From Flavobacteriales bacterium (GTDB lineage: Bacteria; Bacteroidota; Bacteroidia; Flavobacteriales_D; Parvicellaceae): 64,000 nucleotides of DNA. Position numbers and translations under genes: made by a program. The DNA lies in NCBI GenBank assembly GCA_020635565.1, contig JACJZN010000008.1:62001-126000 (forward strand), given 5' to 3'. Below the pieces are notes generated by a model. That model was given only the letters and a program-made list of their open reading frames with translations, had not been told where the DNA came from and searched no databases. Shown piece after piece: positions 18,165 through 26,801 of the stretch (position 1 is its first letter; the number at the start of each line of letters is the position of its first letter).

Positions 18165-19991
18165 GTGACAATGTTCAGGATAAAATCAATATACTCCTTT
18201 GGTGCGCTGCTCGTGATCTTACTGAGCTTATTCTATTATCGATTTACTCATATTATAGAGAAGGAACTATCTTGGGATGTTTTGGGATATTATTTACCTC
18301 TTCCTGCTTCTGTAATTTATGATGATCCCTGTATGGATGATAGAACTTGGATTGAAGAGATCAATAATGAAAAAGATCTGACTGGTACGCTCTATCAAAT
18401 ATCTTCCAATGATGAGGGTGAATCCATGTATTTCTTCTTTTTTGGAATGAGTATGATGTACTCCCTTTTCTTTTTCTTAGGGCATCTTTCGGCTTGGATC
18501 TTTGATATTCCAATGGATGGTTTTAGCTATCCTTATATCTTCTGGATGGTGGTTGGGGGAGTCATTTTTACCACCATTGGATTGATCTATTTCAGGAAGG
18601 TCTTATTGCATTTCTTTAAAGATAAAAATGTAGCTCTTTTACTTTTAATATTTGCTTTTTCGACCAATACGGTACAACATCTGAATATTAAGAATCTTGA
18701 AACGGTTAACGTATTATTTATGTGGGTATCCGTGATCCTTTGGAATACGATACAATGGCACGATTCGCATAAATTAAAGAACCTGCTTTTGATTGGGGCA
18801 GGAGTGATGATGATGTGTCTTATCAAGCCTAGTGAGGTTTTCGTGATTTTTATTCCATTTTTATTTGGAGTAACCTCAAAAGACAAGTTAAAGGAGAAGT
18901 GGCAATTGATCCTTCAGTATCGATCCCAATTCTTATGGACAATTGGACTGGCCTTTCTGCTTTTTATCCCGCAGTTGTCATACTGGTTATATAAAACAGG
19001 ACAAGTATATTATGACACCTACAAGAACCCTGGTGTGGGGTTGGATATTTTTAGTCCGCATATCATAGATGCATTGATCAGCTATAAAAAAGGTTGGTTC
19101 ATTTATACGCCTGTTATATTGCTAAATTTGATTGGACTTGGCGTTATGTTTAAACGCAACAAGGGGCTGTTCATGGCTGGTTTTTCTTATTTCATTGTTT
19201 CTTTTTATATCATCACCAGTTGGACGGAATGGTGGTATGGAGCTGGTTATTCTAATAGACCATTGATCGTTACTTATCCGATCTTATTTCTGGGATTAGG
19301 GTATCTTTTTCAATATTTGGGAGAGAAAAGATCGGTTTTCTTGAATGGAGGAGTTGCTATTTATGTCATTTTGACCACAGGGTTAAATTTATTTCAATGG
19401 TGGCAAATGAATGTAGGAATATTAGATACATATCGTACAACAAAAGAGTATTACTGGGCTACTTTTCTTCAAACCAAAATGAATCCGGAGTGGGAAAAGT
19501 TAAAGTCAATCCAGCGTGACTTTACCGGAGATATGAAGTTTGAAACACGACAACAATATAATGAATCACCATTCTTTGTTCTAGATTTTGACCAAGGAGA
19601 ATTTCAGGAAGAAGGAATTCAACTAATTGATGGTAAAGCTTTGATTCCCGCTCAAAAGGAATTTGCTCTAACCTTTGCTTTTCCTTATGAGGAAATTTCC
19701 GAAAAGGACCATGTTTGGTTTAATCTGTCATTTGATATAATTGGTAATAACTATGATCAAGACATATCACCATGTTTCATTTATACGATGTCCAGAAAGG
19801 AGGGGGATTATGGATATAAAGGTCCAGAATTGATGATAAGTAATGATTCAGTGATTCATTATTCTTTTGATTATCTTACTCCCGAAATCCGTGATGAAAG
19901 TGACAATTTCAGATTCTTTTTCTGGAATAGGGCAAAAGGAAGTTTCTACGTGGATAATATCGTTGTAAAAAAGTACGAGAAGAAAGATTAG
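18165..19991 (+). CDS. GT-C-like multi-spanning membrane protein
   Basis: 608 residues with about ten to eleven membrane helices and a C-terminal beta-rich soluble domain of ~150 residues. It shares order and motifs with the minus-strand protein at 31755-33518: an early DVLGYYLPLPA versus GRGYYAYLTA segment, GWFIYTPVILL versus GAFIYSPLALI, and WTEWWYGAGYSNRP versus WWTYYYGGGFGHRA. The two are evidently paralogues. Third gene of the glycosylation module, 10 nt after the second. Its stop interlocks with rnhB on the other strand (4-nt overlap). Function beyond a probable GT-C role is not assignable. Confidence 0.7.
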   Translation: MTMFRIKSIYSFGALLVILLSLFYYRFTHIIEKELSWDVLGYYLPLPASVIYDDPCMDDRTWIEEINNEKDLTGTLYQISSNDEGESMYFFFFGMSMMYSLFFFLGHLSAWIFDIPMDGFSYPYIFWMVVGGVIFTTIGLIYFRKVLLHFFKDKNVALLLLIFAFSTNTVQHLNIKNLETVNVLFMWVSVILWNTIQWHDSHKLKNLLLIGAGVMMMCLIKPSEVFVIFIPFLFGVTSKDKLKEKWQLILQYRSQFLWTIGLAFLLFIPQLSYWLYKTGQVYYDTYKNPGVGLDIFSPHIIDALISYKKGWFIYTPVILLNLIGLGVMFKRNKGLFMAGFSYFIVSFYIITSWTEWWYGAGYSNRPLIVTYPILFLGLGYLFQYLGEKRSVFLNGGVAIYVILTTGLNLFQWWQMNVGILDTYRTTKEYYWATFLQTKMNPEWEKLKSIQRDFTGDMKFETRQQYNESPFFVLDFDQGEFQEEGIQLIDGKALIPAQKEFALTFAFPYEEISEKDHVWFNLSFDIIGNNYDQDISPCFIYTMSRKEGDYGYKGPELMISNDSVIHYSFDYLTPEIRDESDNFRFFFWNRAKGSFYVDNIVVKKYEKKD

Positions 19992-20584
19992 AACAATTCT
20001 AATTGTTTTGGCAGCAGTTGAAAGCTTCTGCGATGATGTTCGTTAATCCCATGTTCAAGAATGGCTTCACGATGCTTTTTAGTGGGATACCCCATATTTT
20101 TATTCCAATCAAACAATGGATAGTCGTTATGTAGCATTTTCATGATGTCGTCCCTATATGTTTTAGCGAGAATTGAGGCGGCTGCTATACTCAGGTATTT
20201 TCCATCTCCCTTAATAATACAATGATGTTTTTTATCCGGATAGGGGTTGAAACGATTACCATCTACGAGAATTTCTTCAAAGTCTATTTCTAGTTCATCT
20301 AGCGCACGATGCATGGCTAGGAAGGAAGCATTCAGGATATTGATCTCATCGATCTCCTCATTGCTTACGATTCCGATAGCATAGGCCAGCGCCTCTTTTT
20401 CAATGATTGGTCGTAAGAAGTATCGTTGCTTATCAGAGAGTTTTTTGGAATCGTTGAGTAATTCATTTTTGAAATTTTCAGGAAGAACAACAGCAGCAGC
20501 GACTACAGGTCCAGCGAGACAACCTCTCCCTGCTTCATCACAACCGGCTTCGATCTTTCCCTTTGTATGGTTGTTGAGTAACAC
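19988..20584 (-). CDS. rnhB: Ribonuclease HII
   Basis: Removes ribonucleotides from DNA and RNA from RNA/DNA hybrids. The 198-residue protein has the catalytic AGCDEAGRGCLAGPV block (13-27, with D16 and E17), LNDSKKLS, and the VDGNRF aspartate. Length is normal. It lies 9 nt after recO in the same direction. Confidence 0.96.
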   Translation of the reverse strand: MLLNNHTKGKIEAGCDEAGRGCLAGPVVAAAVVLPENFKNELLNDSKKLSDKQRYFLRPIIEKEALAYAIGIVSNEEIDEINILNASFLAMHRALDELEIDFEEILVDGNRFNPYPDKKHHCIIKGDGKYLSIAAASILAKTYRDDIMKMLHNDYPLFDWNKNMGYPTKKHREAILEHGINEHHRRSFQLLPKQLELF

Positions 20585-20593
20585 AGTTCAAAG

Positions 20594-21304
20594 TTAAGAA
20601 AATACTGTTTTAAGTACCTGATGAGACTGAAAGCTATTTGGTTTGAGATGAAGTTGGATCTCATAATAACTAACCAGTCCATCTAAGAGCTTTGATCGTT
20701 GTTCACTTGAGATCTTTGGAAGCTCTCCACTTTCTATCAGTATTTTCAATAGGGTAGATGTTTCTTTATCAAGAATCATAGGAGATTGATAGCTTTCATG
20801 TTCAAATAATCCTTCTTCCATGTTGAAAACATGATCGGAAGGGTGAGATGACAGTCGGGGATAGAAACCTAAAAAAAGGGATAGTTCGAGTAACAGTTTA
20901 AGATGAAAATTAGGTTCAAACTCAGTTTCATTCAATTCCTTTAATCGGTGTGTCAGAAAGAGGTACAGAGGTCTATTTGGTTCTTCTTCCACAATAGAAC
21001 GGTGAATAACCTCAGCAAGAAACACGGCAATAGAGCTCTTTTTAAAATCATTGTGAACTCCATGAAGTGTTTGCTGACTGTCTATGCTAAAAGCAGTGTT
21101 TAGATCTTGCTCTGACTTAAAGTTACATGTGATTTCTAGTAAATTGAGAGCTTGCAGCAATCCTGAGGATCTGCTTTTCTTTCCTTTTACTCCTTTCAAC
21201 AGAAAACTACGTTTACCATACTCTTCTGTATAGAAACGCGCAATGACACTAGTCTCAGAATAGTTGAGATGACCTAAGTAGATGCCATGAATAGTCTGAC
21301 GCAT
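20594..21304 (-). CDS. recO: DNA repair protein RecO
   Basis: RecFOR-pathway mediator that helps load RecA onto SSB-coated DNA. The 236-residue protein starts with the OB-fold segment TIHGIYLGHLNYSETSVIARFY and has YGKRSFLLKGVKGKKS, then a helical C-terminal domain. No Cys4 zinc finger is visible, as is usual in Bacteroidota RecO proteins. It sits 12 nt after infB in the same direction, linking recombination repair and rnhB to the infB transcript. Confidence 0.92.
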   Translation of the reverse strand: MRQTIHGIYLGHLNYSETSVIARFYTEEYGKRSFLLKGVKGKKSRSSGLLQALNLLEITCNFKSEQDLNTAFSIDSQQTLHGVHNDFKKSSIAVFLAEVIHRSIVEEEPNRPLYLFLTHRLKELNETEFEPNFHLKLLLELSLFLGFYPRLSSHPSDHVFNMEEGLFEHESYQSPMILDKETSTLLKILIESGELPKISSEQRSKLLDGLVSYYEIQLHLKPNSFQSHQVLKTVFS

Positions 21305-21316
21305 CTACCATAGGTT

Positions 21317-23926
21317 TTATAGTTTTCTCGCTACTTCTACTTCTTCGAAAGCTTCTACAACATCGCCAACTTTAATGTCGTTGAACTTATCGATGTTCAA
21401 ACCACACTCGTAGTTATGCGTAACTTCTTTCACATCGTCTTTGAAACGTTTTAGAGAACCAAGCGCTCCAGTATAGATCACAATACCGTCTCTGATCAAA
21501 CGTATGTTGCTGTTTCTTGTAAGTTTACCTTCCGTAACAAAACATCCTGCAATCGTTCCGACCTTCGTGATCTTGAACGTTTCTCTAACTTCAGCAGTAC
21601 CGATGATCTCTTCTTTAACATCAGGAGAAAGCATTCCTTCCATTGCTTCTTTGATCTCTTCAATTGCCTTGTAGATAATCGAATAAAGTCTTACATCAAT
21701 CTCTTCTTTTTCAGCTAATTTTCTAGCTCCAGCAGATGGTCTAACCTGGAATCCTATGATGATCGCATCAGAAGCCGTTGCTAACAAAACGTCAGATTCA
21801 GTAATCTGTCCAACTGCTTTGTGAATTACATTTACCTGAATTTCATCCGTAGACAATTTCAGCATCGAATCAGAGAGAGCTTCAACAGATCCATCCACAT
21901 CTCCTTTTACGATCAAGTTCAGTTCTTTAAAGTCACCAAGAGCAAGACGTCTACCGATCTCATCAAGAGTAATGTGCTTAGTAGTTCTAAGACCTTGTTC
22001 TCTTTGTAGTTGTTGACGTTTGTTAACGATCGATTTAGCTTCTCTTTCATCGCTCATCACATGGAATCTGTCACCAGCATTACTTGCTCCTTGCATACCA
22101 AGAATAGACACTGGTTTAGCTGGGCCAGCTTCTTTAACGATCTGATCGTGCTCATCGTGCATGATCTTCACACGTCCAAATTGAGTTCCAGCAATAAGAA
22201 TATCACCTACTCGCAATGTTCCCGCTTCAACTAAAAGTGTTGTTACGTAACCTCTTCCTTTATCAAGTGTAGATTCTATTACAGTACCAATTGCATTTTT
22301 ATTTGGATTTGCCGTTAGCTCCAGTAATTCAGCTTCTAACAATACCTTTTCTAATAGTTCTTCAACTCCTAAACCTGTTTTTGCAGATACTTCTTGTGAT
22401 TGGTATTTACCACCCCAATCTTCCACAAGGATGTTCATCTGAGAAAGTTGTTCTCTGATTCGGTCTGGATTTGCTCCTGGCTTGTCCACCTTGTTGATTG
22501 CAAAAACCATAGGAACTCCTGCTGCTTGAGCGTGATTGATTGCCTCTTTTGTTTGCGGCATCACTTCGTCATCAGCTGCGATGATAATAATTGCGATATC
22601 TGTAACTTGAGCACCTCTAGCACGCATTGCGGTAAAAGCTTCGTGACCAGGAGTGTCTAGGAAAGTAATTTTTCTACCACTTTCTCCAGTTACACTATAT
22701 GCTCCAATGTGCTGAGTAATTCCCCCTGCTTCACCTTTGGTTACCTCACTCGTTCTGATGTAATCCAACAACGAAGTCTTACCATGATCCACGTGTCCCA
22801 TTACAGTAACGATTGGTGGTCTAGGTTCAAGATCTTCCGCTTTATCTTCTTCTTCTACGATAGCTTCTGTCAGATCAGCACTTACCCATTCTACTTCAAA
22901 ACCGTATTCTTCAGCAACCATTGCTAATGTCTCAGCATCAAGTCTTTGGTTAATCGAAGCAAAAATACCAATTGACATCAGTGTCCCGATAATAGCAGTT
23001 GGTGTCTTGTCCATCATCGTAGCCAATTCAGAAACGGTTACGAATTCAGTCAATTTTAATTTTCCTTTTTCTAATTCGGCTTGTAAAGCTTCCTCCTCAC
23101 GTCTTTCTGCTTGAGCTTGTCTTTTCTCCTTTCTTAGCTTAACACCTTTGTTTTTTGTCTTATTACTAAGACGAGCAAGTGTTTCTTGAATCTCTTTCTT
23201 GATCTCTTCATCAGAGATCTCTGTTTTTTGAGATTGTTTCTTCTTCGTCTTTTTGTATTCTTGAGAAGCTTTTTTTCCGGCTTCATCAATGTTTACCTTT
23301 TTGATTCGCTTACGCTTCTTTTTGGCAGCGTCTTCAGCGCTTTCAACTGGCTTTTTCTTTTCTTTCGGTTTTTCAACCGGTAATTCGATCTTTCTTAGAA
23401 CCGTAACTCCAGAAAGTTTCTCTGCTTTCGCTTTGATCGTTTCGATCTCTTCTGGTTCTTTCTTCTCCTCAACTTTCTCTTTCTTCTCTTCTTTCTGTGG
23501 TTCTTCAACTTTCTCAACTGATTCTACCACCTCTTCTTTTTTCTCTTCAACAACAGGTTCTTCTTTCTTAACCTTTTTGTCTTTGTCAAGATCGATCTTT
23601 CCTACAACTGATGGTCCAGATAGTTTGTTCGCTTTAGCTTTGATCGTAGTTTCCTCTTCTTTCTTTGGTACCTCCACTTCTTCAGGAACAATTTCTTCTT
23701 CCTCTACTTTCTCAGCTTTCACTTTGATTTCAGAACGAACTTCTTCTACTTTCTCCTTCACTGATTTCTCACTAGAGAATTCCTCTTGCAGCAATTCATA
23801 AAGTTCAGGATCGATCTTCGTATTAGGACTTGATTCAATCTCTTTACCTTTAGAATGCAGGAATTCTACGATGGTAGAAGTACCAACGTTAAACTCTCTA
23901 GCTACTTTACTTAATCTTGTTACCAC
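21317..23926 (-). CDS. infB: Translation initiation factor IF-2
   Basis: GTPase that brings initiator tRNA to the 30S subunit. 869 residues: an IF2N-like N-terminal module, a long Lys/Glu-rich low-complexity region (~70-290), a second IF2N module, then the G domain with GHVDHGKT at ~376-383, DTPGHEAF and NKVDKPGA, followed by domains II-IV. Complete and of normal length for the phylum. It follows nusA, but two hairpins lie in the 156-bp gap, so it may have its own transcriptional control. Confidence 0.97.
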   Translation of the reverse strand: MVTRLSKVAREFNVGTSTIVEFLHSKGKEIESSPNTKIDPELYELLQEEFSSEKSVKEKVEEVRSEIKVKAEKVEEEEIVPEEVEVPKKEEETTIKAKANKLSGPSVVGKIDLDKDKKVKKEEPVVEEKKEEVVESVEKVEEPQKEEKKEKVEEKKEPEEIETIKAKAEKLSGVTVLRKIELPVEKPKEKKKPVESAEDAAKKKRKRIKKVNIDEAGKKASQEYKKTKKKQSQKTEISDEEIKKEIQETLARLSNKTKNKGVKLRKEKRQAQAERREEEALQAELEKGKLKLTEFVTVSELATMMDKTPTAIIGTLMSIGIFASINQRLDAETLAMVAEEYGFEVEWVSADLTEAIVEEEDKAEDLEPRPPIVTVMGHVDHGKTSLLDYIRTSEVTKGEAGGITQHIGAYSVTGESGRKITFLDTPGHEAFTAMRARGAQVTDIAIIIIAADDEVMPQTKEAINHAQAAGVPMVFAINKVDKPGANPDRIREQLSQMNILVEDWGGKYQSQEVSAKTGLGVEELLEKVLLEAELLELTANPNKNAIGTVIESTLDKGRGYVTTLLVEAGTLRVGDILIAGTQFGRVKIMHDEHDQIVKEAGPAKPVSILGMQGASNAGDRFHVMSDEREAKSIVNKRQQLQREQGLRTTKHITLDEIGRRLALGDFKELNLIVKGDVDGSVEALSDSMLKLSTDEIQVNVIHKAVGQITESDVLLATASDAIIIGFQVRPSAGARKLAEKEEIDVRLYSIIYKAIEEIKEAMEGMLSPDVKEEIIGTAEVRETFKITKVGTIAGCFVTEGKLTRNSNIRLIRDGIVIYTGALGSLKRFKDDVKEVTHNYECGLNIDKFNDIKVGDVVEAFEEVEVARKL

Positions 23927-23995
23927 AGTTGTTTTTTCTTAATAATTTGCAATAATACGAAATCCCCTTGTTATGGGGAAATCTTATAACTAAAA

Positions 23996-24021
23996 GATAT
24001 CTACCGAAACCGTTAGATATC
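23996..24021 (-). other. Imperfect hairpin in the nusA-infB gap
   Basis: Arms 23996-24006 and 24011-24021 pair at 10 of 11 positions around a 4-nt loop (GATATCTA core). It lies immediately downstream of a stronger hairpin and upstream of infB. Confidence 0.55.
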
Positions 24022-24035
24022 AACTATTTTGAATG

Positions 24036-24067
24036 AAAAATGAGGTCAGATTTCTGACCTCATTTTT
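24036..24067 (-). terminator. Perfect 14-bp stem-loop after nusA
   Basis: Arms AAAAATGAGGTCAG (24036-24049) and its exact complement (24054-24067) enclose a 4-nt loop. On the minus strand the stem ends in a T5 run, so it looks like an intrinsic terminator or attenuator 16 nt after the nusA stop, before infB. Confidence 0.7.
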
Positions 24068-24082
24068 ACATTTTGAATACGA

Positions 24083-25318
24083 TTATTCAAATTCAGCTTT
24101 CAAGATCTTATAGATCTCAGCGATTGTTTCTTCCTCAAGGTCAGTTCTCTTCGCAAGATCATCTCTGTCCATATCAAGAACTGATTTCGCAGTATCACAT
24201 CCCACGGCTTTCAACTCATCAATGATCCAGCTATCGATTTCATCTGCAAATTCATCCAAATCCACATCATCAATATCTTCTGCACCTTCACGATAAACAT
24301 CAATCTCATACCCAACAAGTTTAGACGCCAATTTGATATTGTGACCGCCTTTACCAATTGCCAATGAAACTTGATCAGGTTTTAAATATACATTCACACG
24401 TTTTTCATCATCAAAGATCTCCATTGAAACGATCTTCGCTGGGCTAAGTGCTCGTTGAACCAATAGCTGCGTATTAGATGTCCAGTTAATTACATCAATG
24501 TTTTCGTTTCTTAACTCTCTTACAATCCCATGGATTCTTGAGCCTTTCATACCAACACAAGCTCCTACGGGATCAATTCTGTCATCGTAAGACTCAACAG
24601 CAACTTTAGCTCTTTCCCCTGGCTCACGAACAATTTTCTTGATAGTGATCAAGCCATCAAATACTTCAGGAACTTCTAGTTCAAATAATCTCTCTAGGAA
24701 AGCAGGGTTAGTTCTCGAAAGGATAATTACAGGCGAATTGTTTTTAACCACCACGTCTGATACGACTGCTCTGATGCTATCTCCTTTTTTGAAATAATCA
24801 GAAGGAATTTGCTCATGCTTTGGTAGCACTAATTCATTTCCTTCATCATCCAATACTAGGATTTCTCTTTTCCAGATCTGGTAAACTTCTCCAGTAATGA
24901 TCTCACCAATTCTTTCTTTATAAACAGCAACGATGTTCTCTTTTTCTAGCTCCATTAATTTGGCTGCAAGATTCTGGCGAAGAGAAAGGATGTTTCTTCT
25001 TCCGAAATTTTCCATTTTGATCTCTTCAGAAACTTCCTCACCGATCTCAAAGTCAGGCTCGATCTTGATTGCTTCGCTATATGCGATCTCCAACGCCTCA
25101 TCTTCTAATTCATCATCGGGAACAATTGTTCTGTTCAACCAGATCTCTAAATCTCCTTTGTCTGGGTTAATGATGAAATCTACATGTTCATCCGTCCCAA
25201 ATCTTTTCTTTAAAGTTGCTCTAAAAACATCTTCTAGAATTCTCATCATCGTCACTCGGTCGATGCTTTTCATCTCCTTAAATTCCGAGAATGAATCTAT
25301 TAACTCTATTGCATTCAT
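24083..25318 (-). CDS. nusA: Transcription termination/antitermination factor NusA
   Basis: RNA polymerase-binding elongation factor affecting pausing, termination and rRNA antitermination. 411 residues: N-terminal RNAP-binding domain (~1-130), S1 domain (~135-200), two KH domains (SPVIILSRT to YEIDVYREGAED, with GMKGSRIHGIVREL and AIGKGGHNIKLA), then a short acidic helical repeat at the C-terminus. Located between rimP and infB, the classic order. NusA often controls its own operon, which fits the terminator-like leader hairpin before rimP. Confidence 0.97.
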   Translation of the reverse strand: MNAIELIDSFSEFKEMKSIDRVTMMRILEDVFRATLKKRFGTDEHVDFIINPDKGDLEIWLNRTIVPDDELEDEALEIAYSEAIKIEPDFEIGEEVSEEIKMENFGRRNILSLRQNLAAKLMELEKENIVAVYKERIGEIITGEVYQIWKREILVLDDEGNELVLPKHEQIPSDYFKKGDSIRAVVSDVVVKNNSPVIILSRTNPAFLERLFELEVPEVFDGLITIKKIVREPGERAKVAVESYDDRIDPVGACVGMKGSRIHGIVRELRNENIDVINWTSNTQLLVQRALSPAKIVSMEIFDDEKRVNVYLKPDQVSLAIGKGGHNIKLASKLVGYEIDVYREGAEDIDDVDLDEFADEIDSWIIDELKAVGCDTAKSVLDMDRDDLAKRTDLEEETIAEIYKILKAEFE

Positions 25319-25341
25319 TTTAATTTGTTTGAGTTAGCTAT

Positions 25342-25830
25342 TTATTTTTTCTTCGGGTTACCGAAAATAATTATACGTTTTACTTCTTTTACATCATCCC
25401 TGTTCACCTCGTGATCCCTTACCACTTCCTCTTTCTTCTTTCTTCCTTCAATCTTCTCTTTGGTGATAGTTTGGATAATAATTTTGTTTTCGTCAAAAGC
25501 CATTAGTTTTCCTTCAAGACTTCCATGTCCAAGAACAACTTTCACCTGATTACCGATGTTTTTTTCAAATTGTTGAGGCACTCTCAAAGGTCGATCCATG
25601 CCAGCAGAAGAAACAGATAATTCAAAGTCTTCTACTTCGCGGTCCAGATTGTGTTCAACATTTCTACTTACGCTCACACATTCCTCAATTGTTACACCTC
25701 CTATGGCCTTATCCAACTCAATCGTAATTACATTGGTTGGGGAGATATTTACTTCAACGAGGAAAATGCCGCTGTTTAATTCGTCAATTCTTTCCTGTGC
25801 TAAAGCTATTACGGTGTCCTTCGAGATCAT
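25342..25830 (-). CDS. rimP: Ribosome maturation factor RimP
   Basis: 30S subunit assembly factor. The 162-residue protein has the RimP N-domain signature VSVSRNVEHNLD, the junction ELSVSSAGMDRPL (normally ...SPGLDRPL) and an SH3-like C-terminal domain. The C-terminus ends in a Lys-rich tail. First gene of rimP-nusA-infB-recO-rnhB. A strong hairpin with a T-run is placed 17 nt before its ATG. Confidence 0.94.
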   Translation of the reverse strand: MISKDTVIALAQERIDELNSGIFLVEVNISPTNVITIELDKAIGGVTIEECVSVSRNVEHNLDREVEDFELSVSSAGMDRPLRVPQQFEKNIGNQVKVVLGHGSLEGKLMAFDENKIIIQTITKEKIEGRKKKEEVVRDHEVNRDDVKEVKRIIIFGNPKKK

Positions 25831-25842
25831 ATTTATTGGTAC

Positions 25843-25868
25843 AAAAAGAGGGGACTTGCGTCCCCTCT
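25843..25868 (-). terminator. Terminator-like hairpin in front of rimP (terminator of nadE or attenuator)
   Basis: Read on the minus strand: a 9-bp GC-rich stem AGAGGGGAC, GCAA tetraloop, complement GTCCCCTCT, then TTTT. It lies 71 nt after the nadE stop and 17 nt before the rimP ATG. A -7 box (25905-25898) lies upstream of it, so transcripts from that promoter would have to pass the hairpin. Confidence 0.75.
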
Positions 25869-25897
25869 CAAAATCAGTTTTTTATATTTTGATGTCA

Positions 25898-25905
25898 CAA
25901 ATATA
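25898..25905 (-). promoter_or_regulatory. Candidate -7 box for the rimP-nusA-infB operon
   Basis: TATATTTG on the minus strand matches TANNTTTG. Predicted start near 25892, giving a ~60-nt leader that contains the terminator-like hairpin. Confidence 0.5.
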
Positions 25906-25938
25906 CATCAATTTTTTGAAATTAAAAATCACAAGTAA

Positions 25939-26715
25939 TTATTTTAATTCTTTTGGAATCTCACAGATTGGAATCGGATCCATTTTATGTTTATTGGCCC
26001 GATGTCTTTTTAGGTAGATTTTCATAACTTTCTCCTGATGTGCTGATAGCGCTTCGTTGTTGTTATTTTCCAGATAAGTCATTGCCCATTCTAGATCAGC
26101 ATAGGTCGCTCCAAGTTGGTCTTCGTCACTTCGATCGTCATCCCATAGCCCATCCGTTGGTTTGGCTTTTTGAATGGATTGAACGACATCGAGTTCTTTT
26201 GCGATCTCAAAAACTTCTGATTTCATGAGGTCAGCAATAGGGGATAGATCAACCCCTCCATCTCCATATTTTGTAAAGAACCCCACTCCAAAATCTTCGA
26301 TTTTATTTCCGGTCCCTGCTACTAGGTAACCATGATGACCGGCAAAAGCATACAAAGTCGTCATTCGTAGCCGTGCTCTAACATTGGCCATGGTCAGATC
26401 ATCTTGAATTTCTTTCGGAAAATCTTCCATCACTTTTTTAAAGGTGGCCGTGAGATCCTGTATATGCCCGGAAACATTTGGGTAATTCGCTTGTAGCCAC
26501 TTGATATGTTCGTTACTTCTGTCGTATTGCGTAGGTGGTTGCAGAATGGGCATATTCAGTACAATAACAGATTTGCCCGTTCTAGCACATAGTGTAGACG
26601 TTACTGCACTATCAATTCCTCCAGATACGCCAACTACAAATCCGTTGATGTTAGCCTTGTCTGCATAATCATTCAGCCAATGTACAATGTGGTCGATCAC
26701 CTTTCTCGTTTGCAT
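25939..26715 (-). CDS. nadE: NH3-dependent NAD+ synthetase
   Basis: Final step of NAD biosynthesis: deamido-NAD + ATP + NH3 to NAD+. The 258-residue protein is the short, ammonia-dependent form without a glutaminase domain. The PP-loop is SGGIDSA at 31-37; GTGNKIEDFGVGFFTKYGDG and PTDGLWDDDRSDE are conserved active-site segments. In flavobacteria nadE often neighbours gldB; here the outer-membrane gene and its terminator lie between them. Confidence 0.96.
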   Translation of the reverse strand: MQTRKVIDHIVHWLNDYADKANINGFVVGVSGGIDSAVTSTLCARTGKSVIVLNMPILQPPTQYDRSNEHIKWLQANYPNVSGHIQDLTATFKKVMEDFPKEIQDDLTMANVRARLRMTTLYAFAGHHGYLVAGTGNKIEDFGVGFFTKYGDGGVDLSPIADLMKSEVFEIAKELDVVQSIQKAKPTDGLWDDDRSDEDQLGATYADLEWAMTYLENNNNEALSAHQEKVMKIYLKRHRANKHKMDPIPICEIPKELK

Positions 26716-26736
26716 TTTGCCTTAATTTAAAAGAGT

Positions 26737-26773
26737 TAAAAAAAATCCTGCTCCGAAGTTACGAAGCAGGATT
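26737..26773 (-). terminator. Intrinsic terminator of the outer-membrane beta-barrel gene
   Basis: Arms 26744-26755 and 26762-26773 pair with one mismatch (AATCCTGCT core). Read on the minus strand the stem is followed by a T-rich run, 29 nt after the stop of the barrel gene. Confidence 0.85.
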
Positions 26774-26801
26774 GAAAGATATTAATGATTTTTAAATTAG
26801 T

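Noticed and set aside
23289..23801. 170-codon open frame on the plus strand opposite infB
   Set aside because: It is the antisense of the Lys/Glu-rich IF-2 linker and translates to Ser/Phe-rich low complexity; infB is clearly the gene.
24933..25337. 134-codon open frame on the plus strand opposite nusA
   Set aside because: Antisense shadow of NusA; Ser-rich with no domain or start context.
25598..26017. 139-codon plus-strand frame across rimP and nadE
   Set aside because: Covers the ends of two well-supported minus-strand genes and the hairpin between them.
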